Part shown: piece by piece, positions 1 through 7,490 of the stretch
Layout of the letters: each line of letters opens with the position of its first letter
Position numbering within the stretch: the first letter of the stretch is position 1
Assembly: GCA_905202595.1 (NCBI GenBank)
Contig: CAJKSP010000012.1
Coordinates: forward strand, 1 to 54,846
Direction of reading: 5' to 3'
Length of the DNA stretch: 54,846 bases
From: an uncultured Sutterella sp.
GTDB lineage: Bacteria > Pseudomonadota > Gammaproteobacteria > Burkholderiales > Burkholderiaceae_F
Notes under the pieces: model-generated
The model's database searches: none
Told to the model about the DNA's origin: nothing
Seen by the model: only the letters and a program-made list of their open reading frames with translations
Position numbers and translations under genes: made by a program

Positions 1-243
1 GTCGTAAAGCTCGTAGTTCGAAGAGAGCACGGCCACCCGGCGCGCAGCCGCCAAGTCTCGGAATTGAAAGTACGGCTCGCCGCGCTTGATGCCCAGCGCC
101 TTGGCTTCCCGAGAGAGCGCAACGGCGCAGCCGTCGTTGTTCGACAGCACGACCACGGGCCGCGTGCGAAGCGCCGGATTGAAGACCCGCTCCATGCTGA
201 CGTAGGCCGAATTGATGTCCGTGTGCAAAATGACCTTCGGCAT
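1..243 (-). CDS. umuC: UmuC-type Y-family DNA polymerase subunit, N-terminal fragment (cut by window edge)
   Basis: The first 81 residues are visible and the rest lies beyond the window start. They begin MPKVILHTDINSAYVSMERV, the palm-domain start of Y-family polymerases with the metal-binding Asp (HTDIN) and the S-x-E-R-V-F motif. These are followed by RPVVVLSNNDGC and EAKALGIKRGEP, which are hallmarks of UmuC/DinB. UmuC is the catalytic subunit of translesion polymerase V and works with processed UmuD. The gene starts 42 bases downstream of umuD on the same strand, with an AGGAG ribosome site in the gap, so the two form a umuDC operon. The ND-GC signature favours UmuC over DinB, and the umuD neighbour supports it. 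Confidence 0.9.
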   Translation of the reverse strand, partial: MPKVILHTDINSAYVSMERVFNPALRTRPVVVLSNNDGCAVALSREAKALGIKRGEPYFQFRDLAAARRVAVLSSNYELYD

Positions 244-285
244 CTCTGCACCCCGCTAGGCTCCTAGGTCGATGCCTGCGGCCGG

Positions 286-1020
286 CTACTTCCGATACTT
301 GCGGCAGATGCCGACGAGCACCCCTTCGATGCGAAAGTCGTCTTCGGGTCCCGGGTGAATGACGGGGTAGCGGGCGCGCTCGTTTTCCGGACGCAGCTCC
401 GGCTTGCCGCTGACGATCCGAAGGCGCTTGAGCGTAAAGTCGCCGTGCAAATAAGCCAGCACAATGTCGCCGCTCCTCGCTTCGAGCGATCGGTCGAGAA
501 TGAGCGTATCGCCTTCAAAAATGCCGGCATCGATCATGGAGTCGCCCGAAGCCTCTGCAAAGAAGGTGGCCACTTCATTGCGGATCATGAGTTCGGAAAG
601 CGAGAGCGTCTCGGCCGCATAGTCCATCGCCGGCGACGGAAAGCCGCAGGCCACCCGCATTTCAAGAAAGGGAATGCGGGATTCGTCTTCGCCTGACGGC
701 AGCGCGAATCGTTCGCCGTCCAGCGCATCAAAGCCAGGAAGCGATCGCACGCTTGACTTTGTGTTCGCCGCCTGCGGCATCTGCGAAGCGGCATCCGTCG
801 CCCTATCGCCGACCGTCTGGACAGCGTTCGCACGCGCGGCAGCGGCATCGAGCACCGCACGGACCTTCCGAGCGCCCATCGCACGGACAGCCTGCGCTGT
901 TGCAGGACGCAGCCGAATGTTGAACTGCACTGAACAGGCGTCGCCCTCAGGCATGCGCGGACGCCCTGCGCCCTCGCGTCTGCCGCCCCAGTTGGGGCTG
1001 TCTTTTTCGCGTCTTGCCAT
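286..1020 (-). CDS. umuD: UmuD-like S24 peptidase with long N-terminal extension
   Basis: This is a self-cleaving SOS mutagenesis protein of 244 residues, where E. coli UmuD has about 139. The last 120 residues are a full LexA/UmuD peptidase domain. A Cys-Gly cleavage site lies at residues 125-126 (RVACGFPSPA), the nucleophile Ser161 sits in SGDSM, and the general base Lys198 is in TLKRL. The Ser-Lys spacing of 37 equals that of UmuD. The first 120 residues are extra. They hold a basic stretch (GGRREGAGRP) and a helical segment around NIRLRPATAQAV, which could bind DNA. Enlarged UmuD proteins such as Acinetobacter UmuDAb act as SOS repressors, so a regulatory role is possible here, but that is inference. 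I chose the ATG; an in-frame TTG lies four codons upstream. umuC follows directly. Confidence 0.88.
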   Translation of the reverse strand: MARREKDSPNWGGRREGAGRPRMPEGDACSVQFNIRLRPATAQAVRAMGARKVRAVLDAAAARANAVQTVGDRATDAASQMPQAANTKSSVRSLPGFDALDGERFALPSGEDESRIPFLEMRVACGFPSPAMDYAAETLSLSELMIRNEVATFFAEASGDSMIDAGIFEGDTLILDRSLEARSGDIVLAYLHGDFTLKRLRIVSGKPELRPENERARYPVIHPGPEDDFRIEGVLVGICRKYRK

Positions 1021-1046
1021 GGTGACTTTCAATGTTTGTGATGGAC

Positions 1047-1082
1047 GCTAATGATGTTAGCATCAATCAATTTGAAATTGAT
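1047..1082. promoter_or_regulatory. Two inverted repeats between umuD and the thioredoxin-like gene
   Basis: Positions 1047-1061 read GCTAA-N5-TTAGC, and positions 1066-1082 are a 17-base perfect palindrome, ATCAATTT-g-AAATTGAT. Both lie 27-62 bases upstream of the chosen umuD start and in the divergent region toward the gene at 1195. No CTGT-N8-ACAG LexA box is visible. They are good candidates for operators of the umuDC operon. Which regulator binds is unknown. Confidence 0.5.
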
Positions 1083-1194
1083 AGCAGATTTCATCTGAGC
1101 CCTCTCGATGTCTCTGCGGCCTGCGATTCTTCTCCGCATGGCCGCCCGCCGTGCTAGGCTTGGAGCACCTGACTTTTTTAGGAGGAAGCAGATC

Positions 1195-1545
1195 ATGGCT
1201 TCTGAAAATGCGATCATTACTCACGTCACCGAAGCGGACTTCGACGAGAAGGTGCTCGGCTCGTCCCTGCCGGCGATGTTTGCCATCGGCGCCCAGTGGT
1301 GCCAGGACTGCCGCCGCGCAGAGCCCTTCTACAAGGCGTTTGCCGAGCAGTATGCCGGCCGCATGGCGTTCTTCCACGCGGACTCCGATGAATCCCCCGC
1401 GCTTAAGGAGCGCCTCGGCGTCGTCCATATTCCGACGATGATCGTCTTCGTCAAGGGCAAGCGCGTCGGCGAGCCGCTCGTTGAAGTGAAGCTGCCGAGC
1501 GAAATCAAGGCACTCATTGAAGAAGGCCTTGCTGCGGCGAAGTAA
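1195..1545 (+). CDS. Thioredoxin-family protein
   Basis: A 116-residue single-domain protein with a thioredoxin fold. The redox motif W35-C36-Q-D-C39 sits at the expected N-terminal position, and the cis-proline region is I-P80-T. The length matches small thioredoxins, but the CxxC interior is QD rather than the classical GP, so its redox potential and partners probably differ from TrxA. There is no signal peptide, which points to the cytoplasm. The start is fixed by a strong GGAGGAAGCAGATC ribosome site immediately before the ATG; longer readings upstream lack one. It is transcribed alone and is followed by a clear terminator. The exact substrate cannot be told from sequence. Confidence 0.85.
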   Translation: MASENAIITHVTEADFDEKVLGSSLPAMFAIGAQWCQDCRRAEPFYKAFAEQYAGRMAFFHADSDESPALKERLGVVHIPTMIVFVKGKRVGEPLVEVKLPSEIKALIEEGLAAAK

Positions 1546-1600
1546 GCGCACCGCGCATCCGAAAAGCCGCACGCATTCCAAGCGCGTGCGGCGATGAACA

Positions 1601-1632
1601 AAAAAACGCCTGGCTTGCGCCAGGCGTTTTTT
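1601..1632. terminator. Rho-independent terminator, probably bidirectional
   Basis: ACGCCTGGC (1606-1614) pairs with GCCAGGCGT (1619-1627) around a TTGC loop. A-runs lie on the left and T-runs on the right, so it can serve both the thioredoxin-like gene and the convergent DUF134-NifX gene. Confidence 0.92.
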
Positions 1633-1657
1633 GTTGACCTAAATAAGCCGCTCCGGA

Positions 1658-2488
1658 TTAATGTGCATGCGAACCGCAGCCGCACCCGCAGCCGGCATGC
1701 GCGTGCGAGCTCTCCGCTTCGCAGCTGCAGCCGCCCTCTTCTCCGCAGCCGCATCCGCAGCCATGCCCATGATGATGAGCGGCGGCAGCCTCCGGATTGC
1801 TTTCCAGCGCATGCGCGGCGCAAGCGGCCGCCGCTTCGTCAGCCGAGCCGGAGATGCCCGCGATGAGCTGAATGCCGGCAGCGGCCAGCGCGCTGCAGGC
1901 GCCCGGCCCGATGCCGCCGCAGACGACGCAGGTGACGCCTGCATCCGCCAGAGCGGCCAGCTTGGCGCCGTGGCCCTGTCCCGGCGCTTCGATCACTTCA
2001 GCCGAAGCGATGCGGCCGTCTTCGACGCTGTAGACCTTGAAGGCCGGCGCCATGCCGAAATGCTGGAAGACGGCATCGTTCTTGACGGGAATAGCAATTT
2101 TCATGATGAATTCTCCTTTCGCCCGGCGGGCGGCATCGGCAAGCGCGCGAAGCTTCCAGCGGCAGCGGCCGGCGCAGGTGGCTGCGCACTCGCCGGCGCA
2201 GACGGCATAGGCGCCGCCTTCAATGCGAAGGGGACGGCCTTCCACGAGAGCCTGAGCGAGCTTGAAGCGCGCGCGCTCATAAATTTCAGTGACTGTCGTC
2301 CTCGAGACGAGCATCTGCGCTGCGCACTGCTCGTGCGTCCGCTTTTCGTAGTCAATGATGCGCAGCGCCTCGTACTCCTCGACGAGAAGCAGGACCGGCT
2401 CGCCGGCCGGCTGTCCCTCCGGATAGGGACCGAAGGCGGCGACAGCAGGTTCAGCGCAGACGCGCCTGCAGCGGCATGGCCTGGGCAT
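1658..2488 (-). CDS. DUF134 DNA-binding domain fused to NifX/NifB-type cluster-binding domain
   Basis: This 276-residue protein joins two families. Residues 1 to about 115 are a DUF134 helix-turn-helix protein: it starts MPRPCRCRRVC and contains the VEEYEALRIIDYE segment and a helix-turn-helix around QMLVSRTTVTEIYERA. From about residue 129 (MKIAIPVKNDAVFQHFGMAP) it is a dinitrogenase iron-molybdenum-cofactor domain, which binds Fe-S or Mo clusters. The tail from about 235 is very rich in His and Cys (GHGCGCGCG and a second similar block) and probably binds metal. The start was chosen because GGAGG lies about ten bases upstream and MPRP is the family's usual beginning. A second start inside the gene at 2104 has its own AGGAGA site, so the NifX half may also be made alone. 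A role as a metal- or cluster-responsive regulator is inference. Confidence 0.85.
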   Translation of the reverse strand: MPRPCRCRRVCAEPAVAAFGPYPEGQPAGEPVLLLVEEYEALRIIDYEKRTHEQCAAQMLVSRTTVTEIYERARFKLAQALVEGRPLRIEGGAYAVCAGECAATCAGRCRWKLRALADAARRAKGEFIMKIAIPVKNDAVFQHFGMAPAFKVYSVEDGRIASAEVIEAPGQGHGAKLAALADAGVTCVVCGGIGPGACSALAAAGIQLIAGISGSADEAAAACAAHALESNPEAAAAHHHGHGCGCGCGEEGGCSCEAESSHAHAGCGCGCGSHAH

Positions 2489-2515
2489 CAGAGACATCCT
2501 CCAAGAACGGATCGA

Positions 2516-2539
2516 TTCCGACATATGTCGGAAATAATA
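2516..2539 (-). promoter_or_regulatory. Palindromic operator and -10 element of the DUF134-NifX gene
   Basis: Positions 2516-2533 are an 18-base perfect palindrome, TTCCGACAT-ATGTCGGAA. On the minus strand it is immediately preceded by TATTAT (2539-2534), a good -10 element, which puts the transcription start inside the palindrome and 27-45 bases before the start codon. This layout is typical of autorepression, most simply by the gene's own DUF134 domain. No convincing -35 was found. Confidence 0.6.
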
Positions 2540-2616
2540 CACCGTCAGGCCGCTTTCAGGGACCGCCGTGAGAGAATGCAGGGCTTAAGGCCGAGCAAAA
2601 GAGAGGAGGAACGCTC

Positions 2617-3099
2617 ATGAGCATGATGCAGGCGCGCGCACACCTGGCGCGCTTCGGTTTGGAAGGCCGCGTGATCGAGCTTGAAGGCTCAAGCGCCACG
2701 GTGGCCGAAGCGGCGGCGGAGCTTGGCTGCGAGCCGGCGCGGATCGCGAAGACGATCGCGCTTCTCGGTCCTGAAGGCCCCATCCTCGTCGTCGCGGCCG
2801 GCGACGTGAAGATTGACAACCGAGCCTTCAAGGCGCAATTCCACTGCAAAGCGGCCATGATTCCAGGCGCAGACGTTGAGACGCTCGTCGGCCACGCGCC
2901 GGGCGGCGTTTGTCCTTTCGGCATCAAGCCGGACGCGTCGGTCTATTTGGATGAGAGCCTTCGGCGCTTCGACGTCGTCTACCCCGCCTGCGGCAATGCC
3001 GCAAGCGCCGTTCGACTGACGCTCGAAGAGCTTGAAAAAGCCGCTGAGCCTTTGGGCTGGGTCGCCGTGACGAAGCCGGCGGCTCCGCTGCCCGCCTGA
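2617..3099 (+). CDS. ybaK: YbaK/EbsC-type aminoacyl-tRNA deacylase
   Basis: A 160-residue member of the YbaK/ProX editing family, which hydrolyses mischarged tRNA, classically Cys-tRNA(Pro). The family fold is seen in ELEGSSATVAEAA, then RIAKTI with the conserved Lys45, VVAAGDVKIDNRAFK, and the glycine-rich GHAPGGVCPFG loop that shapes the active site. The length is normal for a free-standing deacylase. The start has a strong GAGAGGAGGAACGCTC ribosome site. The cysteine desulfidase gene follows 139 bases later on the same strand, so the pair may both serve cysteine control, although no shared promoter has been shown. Which amino acid it edits (Cys, Ala or another) cannot be read from sequence with certainty. 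Confidence 0.9.
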   Translation: MSMMQARAHLARFGLEGRVIELEGSSATVAEAAAELGCEPARIAKTIALLGPEGPILVVAAGDVKIDNRAFKAQFHCKAAMIPGADVETLVGHAPGGVCPFGIKPDASVYLDESLRRFDVVYPACGNAASAVRLTLEELEKAAEPLGWVAVTKPAAPLPA

Positions 3100-3238
3100 C
3101 TGCCGCGCCTGCTTTGTCTTCCAAAGCATTCGCCCTGCCCGCTTCCCCTCTATACAATCGGAGAAGCCGCCGGCGCGACGGGCTGCGATGCCGCACCCGC
3201 ACGAGCGCGCCGGAGCCTTTCGCCCCTAGGAGCGCTAC

Positions 3239-4513
3239 ATGGAAAAAGCTGAAGAATACGCGGGCTACGCCGCGGTGCTCGAACACGAACTCGTCCCTGC
3301 CATGGGCTGCACGGAGCCCATTGCCGTGAGCTATGCCGCTGCAATTGCCGCCAAGCGCCTCGGGGGCTTCCCTGACCGCATGCTCGCCGAAGTGTCGGCG
3401 AACATCGTCAAAAATGTGAAGAGCGTCGTCGTGCCGAATACCGGCGGGCTCTGCGGCATTGAAGCCTCCGTCGTCGCGGGCTTCGTCGCGGCAGACCCGG
3501 ACGCCAAGCTCGAAGTGCTCGCCAAGATCAAGCCGGAAGACCGCGAGGCCATTGCGGCTCATATGAAGGAGCACAAAGTCGAAGTCGTGCCGACCAAAGA
3601 GCCCGACGTCTTCTACATCCGCGTCGAAGGCGAGCGCGCCGGCAAGACTGTTTCGGTCACCATCCGCTCGTCGCACACGAACGTCACCCGCATCGTCGAA
3701 AACGGCGTCACTGTCTTTGAGAAGAACGACGTGCCGCAGCAGGAGGAGCCGCCGGAGGCTTCCTGGTCGATCCCGGCGCTGATCGATGCAGCGCGCCGCA
3801 TGCCGCTCGACCGGATCGAGCCCCTGATTGCGAGGCAAATCCGCTGCAACATGCAGATCGCGCAGGAAGGCCTCGATCATCCCTGGGGCGCATCCGTCGG
3901 CGCGACGCTCGTGCGCCGCGCCAAGGCGCGCGGCGACACCGTCTTTGCCGCCCGCGGAACGGCGGCCGCGGCGTCCGACGCGCGAATGAACGGCTGCGAA
4001 ATGCCTGTCGTCATCATTTCCGGCTCAGGCAACCAGGGCATTACGGCGTGCGTGCCCGTCGTCGTCTTTGCCGAGTCGCTCAAGGCCGAGCCGGAAGCGC
4101 TCCTGCGCGCCGTGCTGCTCTCCGACCTCGTCACGATCTGCCTGAAGCAGGGAATCGGCAAGCTTTCCGCCTACTGCGGCGCGATTGCAGCAGGCGCAGG
4201 CGCCGCCGCGGGCATTGCCATGCTCAAGGGCAATGAAGACCGCGTCATCGCCGATTCGATCACCAATGCGCTCGCAGTCGCATCAGGCATCATCTGCGAC
4301 GGCGCCAAGTCTTCGTGCGCCGGCAAGATTGCGCTTTCAGTCGAGAATGCCGCCATGGCCGTTTCGATGGCCGAAGAGGGACATGTCTACAAAAGCGGCG
4401 ACGGCATCGTGCAGGCGAACGTAGACGGCACAGCCCGCGCGGTCGGCCGCATTGCGAGCCGCGGCATGGTCGGAACGGACCGGGAAATCATCGACGTCAT
4501 GCTCGGCCGATAA
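3239..4513 (+). CDS. cyuA: L-cysteine desulfidase / UPF0597 (serine dehydratase alpha-like)
   Basis: A 424-residue protein of the CyuA/YhaM family, which splits L-cysteine to pyruvate, ammonia and sulfide with a [4Fe-4S] cluster and acts in the cytoplasm. The hallmark PAMGCTEPIAV is at residues 20-30 with Cys24. Further cysteines fit the cluster ligands: Cys313 (SAYCG), Cys353 (IICDG) and Cys360 (SSCAGK), with the 40 and 7 residue spacings I recall for the archaeal enzyme. The glycine loop SGSGNQG at 261-267 is intact. Start choice rests on CTAGGAGCGCTAC just before the ATG. Length is normal. The gene is followed by a perfect 11-bp hairpin and a convergent exporter. Some databases name such proteins serine dehydratase subunits; cysteine is the better-supported substrate. 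Confidence 0.9.
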   Translation: MEKAEEYAGYAAVLEHELVPAMGCTEPIAVSYAAAIAAKRLGGFPDRMLAEVSANIVKNVKSVVVPNTGGLCGIEASVVAGFVAADPDAKLEVLAKIKPEDREAIAAHMKEHKVEVVPTKEPDVFYIRVEGERAGKTVSVTIRSSHTNVTRIVENGVTVFEKNDVPQQEEPPEASWSIPALIDAARRMPLDRIEPLIARQIRCNMQIAQEGLDHPWGASVGATLVRRAKARGDTVFAARGTAAAASDARMNGCEMPVVIISGSGNQGITACVPVVVFAESLKAEPEALLRAVLLSDLVTICLKQGIGKLSAYCGAIAAGAGAAAGIAMLKGNEDRVIADSITNALAVASGIICDGAKSSCAGKIALSVENAAMAVSMAEEGHVYKSGDGIVQANVDGTARAVGRIASRGMVGTDREIIDVMLGR

Positions 4514-4526
4514 GCCGCAGCGAGGC

Positions 4527-4552
4527 CATCGGCCGCTTTTCAGCGGCCGATG
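4527..4552. terminator. Perfect hairpin between convergent genes
   Basis: CATCGGCCGCT (4527-4537) pairs with AGCGGCCGATG (4542-4552) around a four-base loop. It lacks a T-run, so it is either a weak terminator or an RNA 3'-end stabiliser for the cysteine desulfidase and exporter transcripts. Confidence 0.5.
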
Positions 4553-4587
4553 CCGCCGCTCTGCTTCCCGATGGAGCGAAGCAGCAT

Positions 4588-5592
4588 CTACTGATCTTCC
4601 TTTCCTGACGGCGACTTCGGCCTGGATCCAATGGAGCACGCCGTTTGACCGGCAACAATCAAAGCTACGCCGATCCAAAAGCTCGCCGAGAGCGTGATGT
4701 CCAGCCAGAAAATGCCGAAGACCGTGGCAATGACGGGCGTGCAGTAGCTGGCAATGGCGAGAAGCGTCACGCGGCCGCGAAGCATGCCTTGCGTCCACGC
4801 AGCATAGGCAAAGCCGAGCGCAATGCCGCCGAGCACGACCGAAGCGATGCCTCGCGGCGTGACTTGGGCCGGCGCCTCAATGCCTCCCCAGAGCCAGAGA
4901 ATCCCATAGAAAACGGTTTGAATGGCAAAGACGACCGTACAGAGATTCGTGCCCTCTGCCCATTTGCGGGTGAGAACGGAATGGAGCGACCACGCCGTCG
5001 CCGAAACGAGCGTGCAGCCATAGGCAAGCGGATTCGAAGCGGCGCGCTCGACAAAGCCAGAGAAAGAAAAGCCGGCATCGCCTGACATCAGCGTCACAAC
5101 ACCGGCAAAGGCGGCAAGCATTCCCGGCCAAACCATCCAACGCGCAGGTGCGCCCAGAAGAAAATGCGCGAAGAGCACCGTGAGCGTCGGCCAGAGGTAG
5201 TTCACCATGGCGGCTTCGAGCGTCTGCCTGCCGCCTTCGGAAAAATAGATGGCGAAGGCGAAGGCAATGGCCGTCAGCGGCGCGAGCGGCATGGCGAAGA
5301 ATAGATAGCGCTTCGGAACCCGCTTCAGATTAGGAATGCCGACAATGCAGAAGAGGACGACCGTCGAGAAGGCATAGAGGATGAACTGCCCGGCGGCAAG
5401 GCCGAAGTCTTCGACAATGCCGCGGGTAAGACCGGTGCGCATGCCCCAGAGGATGGGCGCGAGAATGCCGATGAGCGTTGCAGCGGCGGCGCCCATAGTC
5501 GGGCTGAAGAGGCTCCCGGAAAGCATGCCGCCGACAGCAGGGCGCTGAGCGCCATCCACTGCAGAAGAGATCGAAAGACGTTCGTTCTTCAT
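4588..5592 (-). CDS. yddG: YddG-type DMT exporter (aromatic amino acid exporter family)
   Basis: A 334-residue inner-membrane protein with about ten hydrophobic segments, the two-EamA-repeat layout of drug/metabolite transporters. It matches YddG specifically: LWGMRTGLTRGIVEDFG near the start, the MVNYLWPTLTVLFA segment in the middle, and GFAYAAWTQGMLRGRVTLLAIASY near the end. All three correspond closely to E. coli YddG, which exports aromatic amino acids and related compounds. About 35 polar residues precede the first membrane segment, more than in E. coli; the ATG used has AGGAAG five bases upstream. It lies downstream of thiC on the same strand but behind thiC's terminator, so it probably has its own promoter. 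The true substrate is unproven. Confidence 0.85.
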   Translation of the reverse strand: MKNERLSISSAVDGAQRPAVGGMLSGSLFSPTMGAAAATLIGILAPILWGMRTGLTRGIVEDFGLAAGQFILYAFSTVVLFCIVGIPNLKRVPKRYLFFAMPLAPLTAIAFAFAIYFSEGGRQTLEAAMVNYLWPTLTVLFAHFLLGAPARWMVWPGMLAAFAGVVTLMSGDAGFSFSGFVERAASNPLAYGCTLVSATAWSLHSVLTRKWAEGTNLCTVVFAIQTVFYGILWLWGGIEAPAQVTPRGIASVVLGGIALGFAYAAWTQGMLRGRVTLLAIASYCTPVIATVFGIFWLDITLSASFWIGVALIVAGQTACSIGSRPKSPSGKEDQ

Positions 5593-5607
5593 TGACGCTT
5601 CCTATAG

Positions 5608-5646
5608 AAAAACCCGCTCTGCGCCGGGACAGCCGGCGCAGAGCGG
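5608..5646 (-). terminator. Strong Rho-independent terminator of thiC
   Basis: A 14-base perfect stem (5614-5627 with 5633-5646), loop of five bases, followed on the minus strand by a GTTTTTC tail (A-run at 5608-5612). It lies just downstream of thiC and upstream of the yddG-like gene. Confidence 0.93.
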
Positions 5647-5702
5647 AACGGAACGCTGCGGACTGTGCGGCCTGTCTTTCAGGGACTCGCTGCCGCAATG
5701 CA

Positions 5703-7370
5703 CTATTCGAAGAGATCGTGCGCGAGCTTCATCGGACAGAAGCCCGGGCCGCACATGGAGCAGAAATGCGCTTCACGGGCGCCGGCGCCTGAAAGCGTCG
5801 CATCGTGGAACGCGGCGGCGCGCGCCGGATCGACCGAGAGCTTGAACTGGTCGTTCCAGCGGAACTCGAAGCGGGCGAGGCTCATCATGAGGTCGCGCAG
5901 CTCTGCGCCCGGCACGCCGCGCGCAATGTCGGCTGCATGCGCCGCAATGCGGAAGACGGCAAGGCCTTCGCGCACATCGGCGGCATCGGGCAGTCCGAGG
6001 TGCTCCTTGGGCGTGACGTAGCAGAGCATGGCCGTGCCGAGCGCGCCGATGAGCGCGCCGCCGATGGCGGCCGTTGCATGGTCGTAGCCCGCGCCGATGT
6101 CGGAAACGAGCGGCCCGAGCGTATAGAAGGGAGCCCCTTCGCACCATTCGCGCTCAAGCGCCTGATTCTTGGCAATGCCGGGAACAGGGATATGGCCCGG
6201 CCCTTCGATCATGACCTGAACATCCTTGGCGCCGGCCGCTCGGTTGAGTTCGCCAAGCGTCTTGAGCTCGGCAAACTGCGCGGCATCGTTGCCGTCGTGA
6301 ATCGATCCGGCGCGAAGACCGTCGCCAAGCGAGAGCGTCACGTCGTAGCGGCGCGCGATGTCGAGAATCTCGTCGAAGTGCTCATAGAGGAAATTTTCCC
6401 GTCCGGACGCCTGCATCCAGACAGCGAGAATGCCGCCGCCGCGGGAGACGATGCCGGTGAGGCGCGACTTCGTAAGCGCCACGTGCGAAGCGAGAACGCC
6501 CGCATGAATCGTCATATAGTCGACGCCCTGCTCTGCCTGCTCGATCATCGTTTCCTTGAAGAGCGGCCACGAGAGCTGCGCCGGCTTGCCGGCGCGCTCG
6601 AGCGCTTCATAAATCGGCACGGTGCCGAGCGGGACAGGCGAGCGGCGAAGGAGCGCCTCGCGGGTTTCGACGATCGACTTCCCCGTGGAGAGGTCCATGA
6701 CCGTATCGGCGCCGCCGTAGAGCGCTTCGCGGAGCTTGCCGATTTCCTCCCGCCAGTCCTTTGACGAAGTGCTCGTGCCGATGTTGGCATTGACCTTCGT
6801 CGAAAAGGCTTCGCCGATCGCCATCGGTTCGGCTTCCGGATGCCTGAAGTTGAGCGGAATCACCGCCTGCCGGCTCGCGACCTTCTCCCGAACAGCTTCC
6901 GGCGTCCAGAGAGGTGCAGAGAGCGCAGGCTCAAGCAGCCGCGAGAGCTTCTCGTCGGCGAGCTGTTCCACGGCGTCCCGCATCGCCGCCCGGCCGAGAT
7001 TTTCCCGCTCAGCCACGTAGGCCATCTCCGGGGTGACGACGCCTGCACGCGCGCTCGCAAGCTGCGTCGGACTGCCGGGTTCGGGGCGCACGCGCCGTCG
7101 CGGCAGCGCTTCCTCATCCGCCGGATGCGGCTCGCCGAACGGACCGGTGACGTCGGGGAGATACACCGCCGGACGGGGCTTGCCGCCGAATGCTTGAGGC
7201 TGCGCGTCAAGATCCACGCGCCGGAAGGGCACCGGCTCTCCGGATGCTGATTCGAAGGTGCATCGCACGCCCGGAAGGCGCCCGTCAAAGAGCGCAAAGC
7301 CAGCGGATGCAGACGTCGGCGCCGAAGAAATGGCAGCGGCTGAAGTGTCTGGCTGAATCTGGAAAGTCAT
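5703..7370 (-). CDS. thiC: Phosphomethylpyrimidine synthase ThiC
   Basis: ThiC makes hydroxymethylpyrimidine phosphate for thiamine from aminoimidazole ribotide, using a [4Fe-4S] cluster and SAM. The 555-residue protein shows VNANIGTSTSS, YGGADTVMDLSTG, the VPLGTVPIYEAL and VDYMTIHAGV segments, then LSLGDGLRAGSIHD, EGPGHIPV and CYVTPKEHLGLP. The C-terminal cluster motif is C-S-M-C-G-P-G-F-C (CxxCxxxxC). It is close to full family length. I placed the start at the ATG before TFQIQPD; a longer reading adds 24 residues without family similarity. Unusually for thiC, the 120-base leader shows no clear TPP riboswitch. No other thi genes are nearby. The gene ends in a strong terminator. Confidence 0.97.
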   Translation of the reverse strand: MTFQIQPDTSAAAISSAPTSASAGFALFDGRLPGVRCTFESASGEPVPFRRVDLDAQPQAFGGKPRPAVYLPDVTGPFGEPHPADEEALPRRRVRPEPGSPTQLASARAGVVTPEMAYVAERENLGRAAMRDAVEQLADEKLSRLLEPALSAPLWTPEAVREKVASRQAVIPLNFRHPEAEPMAIGEAFSTKVNANIGTSTSSKDWREEIGKLREALYGGADTVMDLSTGKSIVETREALLRRSPVPLGTVPIYEALERAGKPAQLSWPLFKETMIEQAEQGVDYMTIHAGVLASHVALTKSRLTGIVSRGGGILAVWMQASGRENFLYEHFDEILDIARRYDVTLSLGDGLRAGSIHDGNDAAQFAELKTLGELNRAAGAKDVQVMIEGPGHIPVPGIAKNQALEREWCEGAPFYTLGPLVSDIGAGYDHATAAIGGALIGALGTAMLCYVTPKEHLGLPDAADVREGLAVFRIAAHAADIARGVPGAELRDLMMSLARFEFRWNDQFKLSVDPARAAAFHDATLSGAGAREAHFCSMCGPGFCPMKLAHDLFE

Positions 7371-7490
7371 AGTAGGCTGCAGGTCCTTTCTGAAAACAAG
7401 CCCGAAGATCGTAGCATTGACGCTCTGCGGCTGGCGCCGCATGCGCGGGGTAAGCCGACAGCCGAAGCCAGCCGGATTGCCCGAAGAAGT

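Noticed and set aside
7371..7490. TPP riboswitch ahead of thiC
   Set aside because: I looked for the CUGAGA core and the second conserved loop on the minus strand and found neither.
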